This document shows, one piece after another, positions 6,147 to 9,255 of a stretch of DNA of 9,255 bases. The notes below the pieces were generated by a model that was given only the letters and a program-made list of their open reading frames with translations, did not search any database and was not told where the DNA came from. Numbering within the stretch: the first letter of the stretch is position 1; every line of letters starts with the position of its first letter. The position numbers and the translations under genes were made by a program. Origin of the DNA: an uncultured cyanobacterium (GTDB lineage: Bacteria > Cyanobacteriota > Vampirovibrionia > Gastranaerophilales > Gastranaerophilaceae); the NCBI GenBank assembly GCA_947073895.1, contig CAMTNN010000047.1, positions 1 to 9,255 on the forward strand, written 5' to 3'.

Positions 6147-6485
6147 ATGGAATATAAAGACCTCTCAACCAACCCTGTAAGTGTAGTTTTACAACTCGTT
6201 GGCGCGAAGTGGAAAATTCTTATTATAAAAGAGCTTCTTAAGAAAGAAATGCGTTTTGTTGAGCTCAAAAAAAATCTGGGCTGTACAGCAAAAGTTTTAA
6301 CCGCCTGTCTTAAAGACATGGAAGAAGACGGGCTCATAATCAGAGAAGAAATCGAATCAACAACCCCTTTTGTGGAATATTATTTAACAGATATAGGTTA
6401 TACCCTAAGACCCGTAATCGAATCAATGCAAAAATGGGGAAAAGAATATAAACGTTTACGCAAACTAATGGAGAGAGCAAAATGA
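6147..6485 (+). CDS. HxlR-family winged-helix transcriptional regulator
   Basis: This is a DNA-binding regulator of the MarR/HxlR fold, 112 residues from the ATG at 6147. The HxlR domain covers about residues 8-100: NPVSVVLQLVGAKWKILIIKELLKKEMRFVELKKNL, then VLTACLKDMEEDGLIIREE and the wing VEYYLTDIGYTLRPVIESMQKWG. The family's usual N-terminal Cys-Pro is Asn9-Pro10 here, so the redox switch known for HypR-like members is probably missing. Cys46 and Cys54 lie elsewhere. An upstream ATG at 6105 is rejected because it lies inside the previous gene and adds non-family residues; AGGGG (6132-6136) is 10 bases before 6147. The stop overlaps the next ATG (ATGA). HxlR genes often control an adjacent gene, so autoregulation of this operon is plausible. 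Confidence 0.92.
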   Translation: MEYKDLSTNPVSVVLQLVGAKWKILIIKELLKKEMRFVELKKNLGCTAKVLTACLKDMEEDGLIIREEIESTTPFVEYYLTDIGYTLRPVIESMQKWGKEYKRLRKLMERAK

Positions 6486-7144
6486 AACTAACATATTTGG
6501 GACACAGCGCATTTGAGATTGAAACAAAAAACGGTAAAATCTTAATCGACCCTTTTCTTGTAATGTCACCTGACTACAAGCCGGAAGGAATAACAGATAT
6601 TTTTGTAACCCACGCTCATGGAGACCATTTAGGAAGCGCTGTTGAGATTTCTAAAAAAACAGGCGCAACAATTACTGCAATATTTGAACTTGCACATTAT
6701 TGTGCTGAACAAGGTGCAAAATCAAACGGTATAGGCTTAGGCTCATGGATAAATTACCCGTGGGGAAAAGTCATTGCAGTACCTGCTTTTCATTCAAGTT
6801 CTATTGATTACAAATTCAACGGTGGATGTCCTTGCGGATATATTTTTGAAATCGAAGGACAAATTATTTATCATGCCGGCGACACAGCACTTACAGGTGA
6901 AATGAAAACAATCGGAGAATTATATCAGCCTGATTTTGCTCTACTGCCCGTAGGCGGACATTATACTATGGACGTTGAACACGCGGTGAAAGCAGCGGAA
7001 TGGCTTGGAGTTAGTGCAGTTGTTCCAATGCACTATAACACATTTGAACAAATAAAAGCTGATATATCCGACTTTGAAAGACAAATTCGTGAATTAGGCA
7101 AAATGCCTTTAGTTTTGCAAATAAAGCAAAGCATTAATCTATAA
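6482..7144 (+). CDS. UPF0173 metal-dependent hydrolase (metallo-beta-lactamase fold)
   Basis: This is a 220-residue cytoplasmic hydrolase of the UlaG/YtkL-like group (COG2220), the usual length for UPF0173. It begins MKLTYLGHSAFEIE and shows the metal motif THAHGDH (His44, His46, Asp48, His49). Further ligands are His104 (PAFHSS), Asp134 (YHAGDT) and His184 (VPMHYNTF). GGCPCGYIFE (114-123) and LLPVGGHYTMD (155-165) are typical of the family. The substrate is unknown; phosphodiester or phosphorylated-sugar-lactone chemistry is known in related groups. Its start overlaps the HxlR gene by four bases, so the two are translationally coupled, and the hydrolase may act on or clear the regulator's signal (inference). 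The gene ends inside the convergent kinase gene with an 11-base overlap and no visible terminator. Confidence 0.93.
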   Translation: MKLTYLGHSAFEIETKNGKILIDPFLVMSPDYKPEGITDIFVTHAHGDHLGSAVEISKKTGATITAIFELAHYCAEQGAKSNGIGLGSWINYPWGKVIAVPAFHSSSIDYKFNGGCPCGYIFEIEGQIIYHAGDTALTGEMKTIGELYQPDFALLPVGGHYTMDVEHAVKAAEWLGVSAVVPMHYNTFEQIKADISDFERQIRELGKMPLVLQIKQSINL

Positions 7145-9255
7145 CCGGCTTCTTTTGTTGTTTTAGCTTATAAATCAGATAATTTTCGTCATTTGTTGGA
7201 AGCAAGTTAGGATTCTTTCTATATTTAATTGCATCCATTGGCGACAACTGGCGCAAGTTAGCTTTTTCTTGCTTAGATTTCATACTGTTAAATGTACGTT
7301 GCAAGTCCAGCATATCTTTAAGCATACCCAAACCAGCTCCGACTTGAGCAGCACCTTCTTTTGAACTAATTTTTTCATCTTGCTGTCTATACCACATTTC
7401 CAACATAGCATTAAATGATTTATTTGCAGAAGTTCTTGCTTTATCTAAGTTAAGCTGATTTGAACTTGGCATAATATTATATTTTTTCATAATATTAGCA
7501 GTCATAGAATATAAGTTGCTTGTAGTCACTTCTTCTAAAGCAGTTTCATTATCAAAGAAACATTTTTTCAACTCGGCAGCAATCTTTTCTTTTGCTTCAT
7601 CTTTTGTTAAACCGCTTGCTTCAAGGTTTGCCCCTTCCAACATATATTCAACAATATCAGGAACATCTGCCCTTTGAATATAAGTTGTAAATTTCAAAGA
7701 ATTCATTGCATGTGAAGCCGACATATCAATCGTATTACCTGTATCAATCAAAGTAAAGATTTGGCCTTTACGATGTTTCATAGCATTATAATCAATGAAA
7801 ATATTACCAGGGTGAATATCAGCATGCAGAGTTTTACCTGATTTATCTACTTTGTAGAATTGCTCTACCATTACTTTCATATATTCTTCAAATAGATATT
7901 TAGCATCCGCATCATCCATTTTTATCTCGCCGATATCAGGAGTTCTTGCTTCAATTTTAGCAATCCTTTCTTTTTGTCTTACAATATCTTCTTCTACTTG
8001 CTTTATTCTCCTTTGTATAAACTCTTCACGAGATTTACCTGTTTCTGCAATGTGTTTTTCGTCCCATTTACTCAGTTTACCTGCTTTTAAATTCGCTAAA
8101 TGGCGTTCTTGCCAATTAAGCCAAGAGCGTTCACGAGAAAGTTTTAATAATGAATCCAAACTTATGCCTTCAGCTTTTTCCATTATATAAACGCCATTTT
8201 TAACCTCAATCGGTTTTACGACTTTAGCTGCTTTAGTAAATTCTACGAGTTTTTTAGCAGCCTCTGCTTCATTTTTAAAATCAACTTCTTTTCCAATACC
8301 TTCTGCTAAATCTTCAATATTTTTGAGAAGATAATCTTTTTCTTGCTGTGATTTTCCTTCAAGGTTATTAATAAGTTCAACAAACTTCTTTTTATCTTCA
8401 AGAATTTTTTCAGCAGTAATTCCCTTCTTCAAAGCCTTAACACAGACATCTTTGCCTTCAGGATTAGTAACAAGATATGTTTCTGCTATAGTACCAACAC
8501 CGAGACATTTTTTGAAAACATAACCACTTCCGAGTTTTTCATCCAAAAACGCTTTTATCTCAGCATCATTACGGGTTCTTGGACAGTTTTCACGCAAAGC
8601 TTCTGCCATTCTGCCACCTTCTCCGATTTGCAGGAATTTTACTGCAAAAATATTTTCTTCCGTAAGAGCTGCTATTTGTTTTTCAACAGAATTTAATTCT
8701 GCATCGCCATAGAGAGCTTTTATTTTCTGCTCCATTTCAGGAGTGATTTTACCATCAAGAATATCTTTGATTGCATTAGTTTCAAGAAGCATATTTTCTA
8801 ATTCTTGATAAGTAGTCCTACCTTCAAATTCGGATTTTTTCAAGGCAGCATTAACAAGTTTATCAGTTGCAGACTTCAAGTTTTTATCATATACATTTGT
8901 CCATTTAACCTTCTTAGCCATTGGAACAGCCGTTGCAGCTACGACAGCAGCATGCATAATTCCATCACTCTTAAGATTTTCAACATATCCGTTAATAGAT
9001 TTGTTTTTATCTTCCTTATTAGCAACAAAATATCTGTTCAAACTATTACCTGCAAAATACGCAGGAATTCCTACAAATCCTCCACCAAGAAGAGTCAAAG
9101 GCATCATTAAACCGTTTATCATACCTGATAAGAAATTATTAGGACGTTCTTTTTTGTTTAATTTCTTTTCGTACTTATAAGCAGCTTTATCGTAAGGAGT
9201 TTTTGCATCATTAAAATCTTTTTTATCAACTTCTTTAGCCCCTATCCTGTTGAGC
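7134..9255 (-). CDS. Divergent ABC1/AarF/UbiB-like atypical kinase, 5' end outside the window
   Basis: The frame is open to the right edge: 44 codons precede the Met at 9122, giving at least 706 residues. Residues below count from that Met. Residues 1-26 and 56-70 are hydrophobic and could touch or cross the membrane. The ABC1 kinase domain covers about 160-500. QIGEGG (165-170) stands where the family has KxGQ. LGVGTIAETY (207-216) stands where it has the Ala-rich loop. Then come Lys229 in VCVKAL, Glu285 in FKNEAEAA, the hinge-like IMEKAEGISL (313-322), the catalytic LHADIHPGN (432-440; His433, Asp435, Asn440) and IDTG (459-462) for DFG. A charged helical insertion (about 330-400) parts the lobes; known UbiB proteins have about 45 residues between those motifs, here about 110. 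Catalytic residues are intact. A role in ubiquinone synthesis is doubtful; the substrate is unknown. Confidence 0.85.
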   Translation of the reverse strand, partial: LNRIGAKEVDKKDFNDAKTPYDKAAYKYEKKLNKKERPNNFLSGMINGLMMPLTLLGGGFVGIPAYFAGNSLNRYFVANKEDKNKSINGYVENLKSDGIMHAAVVAATAVPMAKKVKWTNVYDKNLKSATDKLVNAALKKSEFEGRTTYQELENMLLETNAIKDILDGKITPEMEQKIKALYGDAELNSVEKQIAALTEENIFAVKFLQIGEGGRMAEALRENCPRTRNDAEIKAFLDEKLGSGYVFKKCLGVGTIAETYLVTNPEGKDVCVKALKKGITAEKILEDKKKFVELINNLEGKSQQEKDYLLKNIEDLAEGIGKEVDFKNEAEAAKKLVEFTKAAKVVKPIEVKNGVYIMEKAEGISLDSLLKLSRERSWLNWQERHLANLKAGKLSKWDEKHIAETGKSREEFIQRRIKQVEEDIVRQKERIAKIEARTPDIGEIKMDDADAKYLFEEYMKVMVEQFYKVDKSGKTLHADIHPGNIFIDYNAMKHRKGQIFTLIDTGNTIDMSASHAMNSLKFTTYIQRADVPDIVEYMLEGANLEASGLTKDEAKEKIAAELKKCFFDNETALEEVTTSNLYSMTANIMKKYNIMPSSNQLNLDKARTSANKSFNAMLEMWYRQQDEKISSKEGAAQVGAGLGMLKDMLDLQRTFNSMKSKQEKANLRQLSPMDAIKYRKNPNLLPTNDENYLIYKLKQQKKPVID

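Noticed and set aside
8805..9110. Plus-strand frame of 101 codons
   Set aside because: It is a shadow of the ABC1 kinase gene with no start signal.

Overview
This AT-rich window comes from a bacterial chromosome. It carries nine complete protein genes and two genes cut by the window edges, plus one small gene (70 codons) whose start is uncertain. The best guess for the host is a non-photosynthetic, gut-type cyanobacterial relative (Gastranaerophilales/Vampirovibrionia, 'Melainabacteria'). The pointers are the form of ribosomal protein L34, an alpha-type glutamine synthetase, a Thermotoga-like type I-beta DAHP synthase, a PFL/DUF711 protein, and a large divergent ABC1 kinase with a membrane-like N-terminus. 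This is inference from recalled family resemblance. A low-GC Firmicute or another deep lineage is not excluded.

Layout. The left part (1-2050) is core metabolism and translation. It holds the 3' part of glutamine synthetase (+), proC (-) and rpmH (+). glnA and proC converge on one symmetrical terminator (935-963). rpmH converges with the next gene on a second one (2017-2049). proC and rpmH diverge from a shared 90-bp spacer with a clear rpmH promoter.

The central part (2051-3337) looks like a small regulatory cassette of phage or mobile-element type. A LexA/CI-like repressor (HTH plus S24 self-cleaving domain) is divergent from two small overlapping genes: a Cys-rich protein, and a protein with a conserved C-terminal segment known from phage and plasmid replication-type proteins. 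The spacer holds a strong promoter (TTGACA, 17 bp, TACAAT) and repeated TGACATTTG half-sites, including the perfect dyad TTGACA-tt-TGTCAA. The simplest reading is a damage-inducible switch: the repressor holds both sides off until it cleaves itself at Cys84-Gly85. I consider this the most interesting unit of the window.

The right part starts with aroF (-), the first step of aromatic amino-acid synthesis. It is divergent from a four-gene run on the + strand (4431-7144): PFL/DUF711 protein, an unrecognised 107-residue protein, an HxlR-type regulator and a UPF0173 metallo-beta-lactamase-fold hydrolase. Gaps in this run are 11 and 13 bases and one ATGA overlap, so it is probably one transcript. 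The PFL gene has an extended -10 promoter so close to its ATG that its mRNA should be leaderless.

The window ends in a long ABC1/AarF/UbiB-like kinase (-), open at the right edge, which overlaps the hydrolase gene tail to tail by 11 bases. Its Ala-rich loop has become a Gly loop, its KxGQ motif is altered, and it carries a charged insertion, so it is unlikely to be an ordinary ubiquinone-pathway UbiB.

No rRNA, tRNA, CRISPR array, insertion sequence or riboswitch was seen. No gene-free stretch exceeds 300 bases; the longest, 2672-2841, is described under its promoter and operators.
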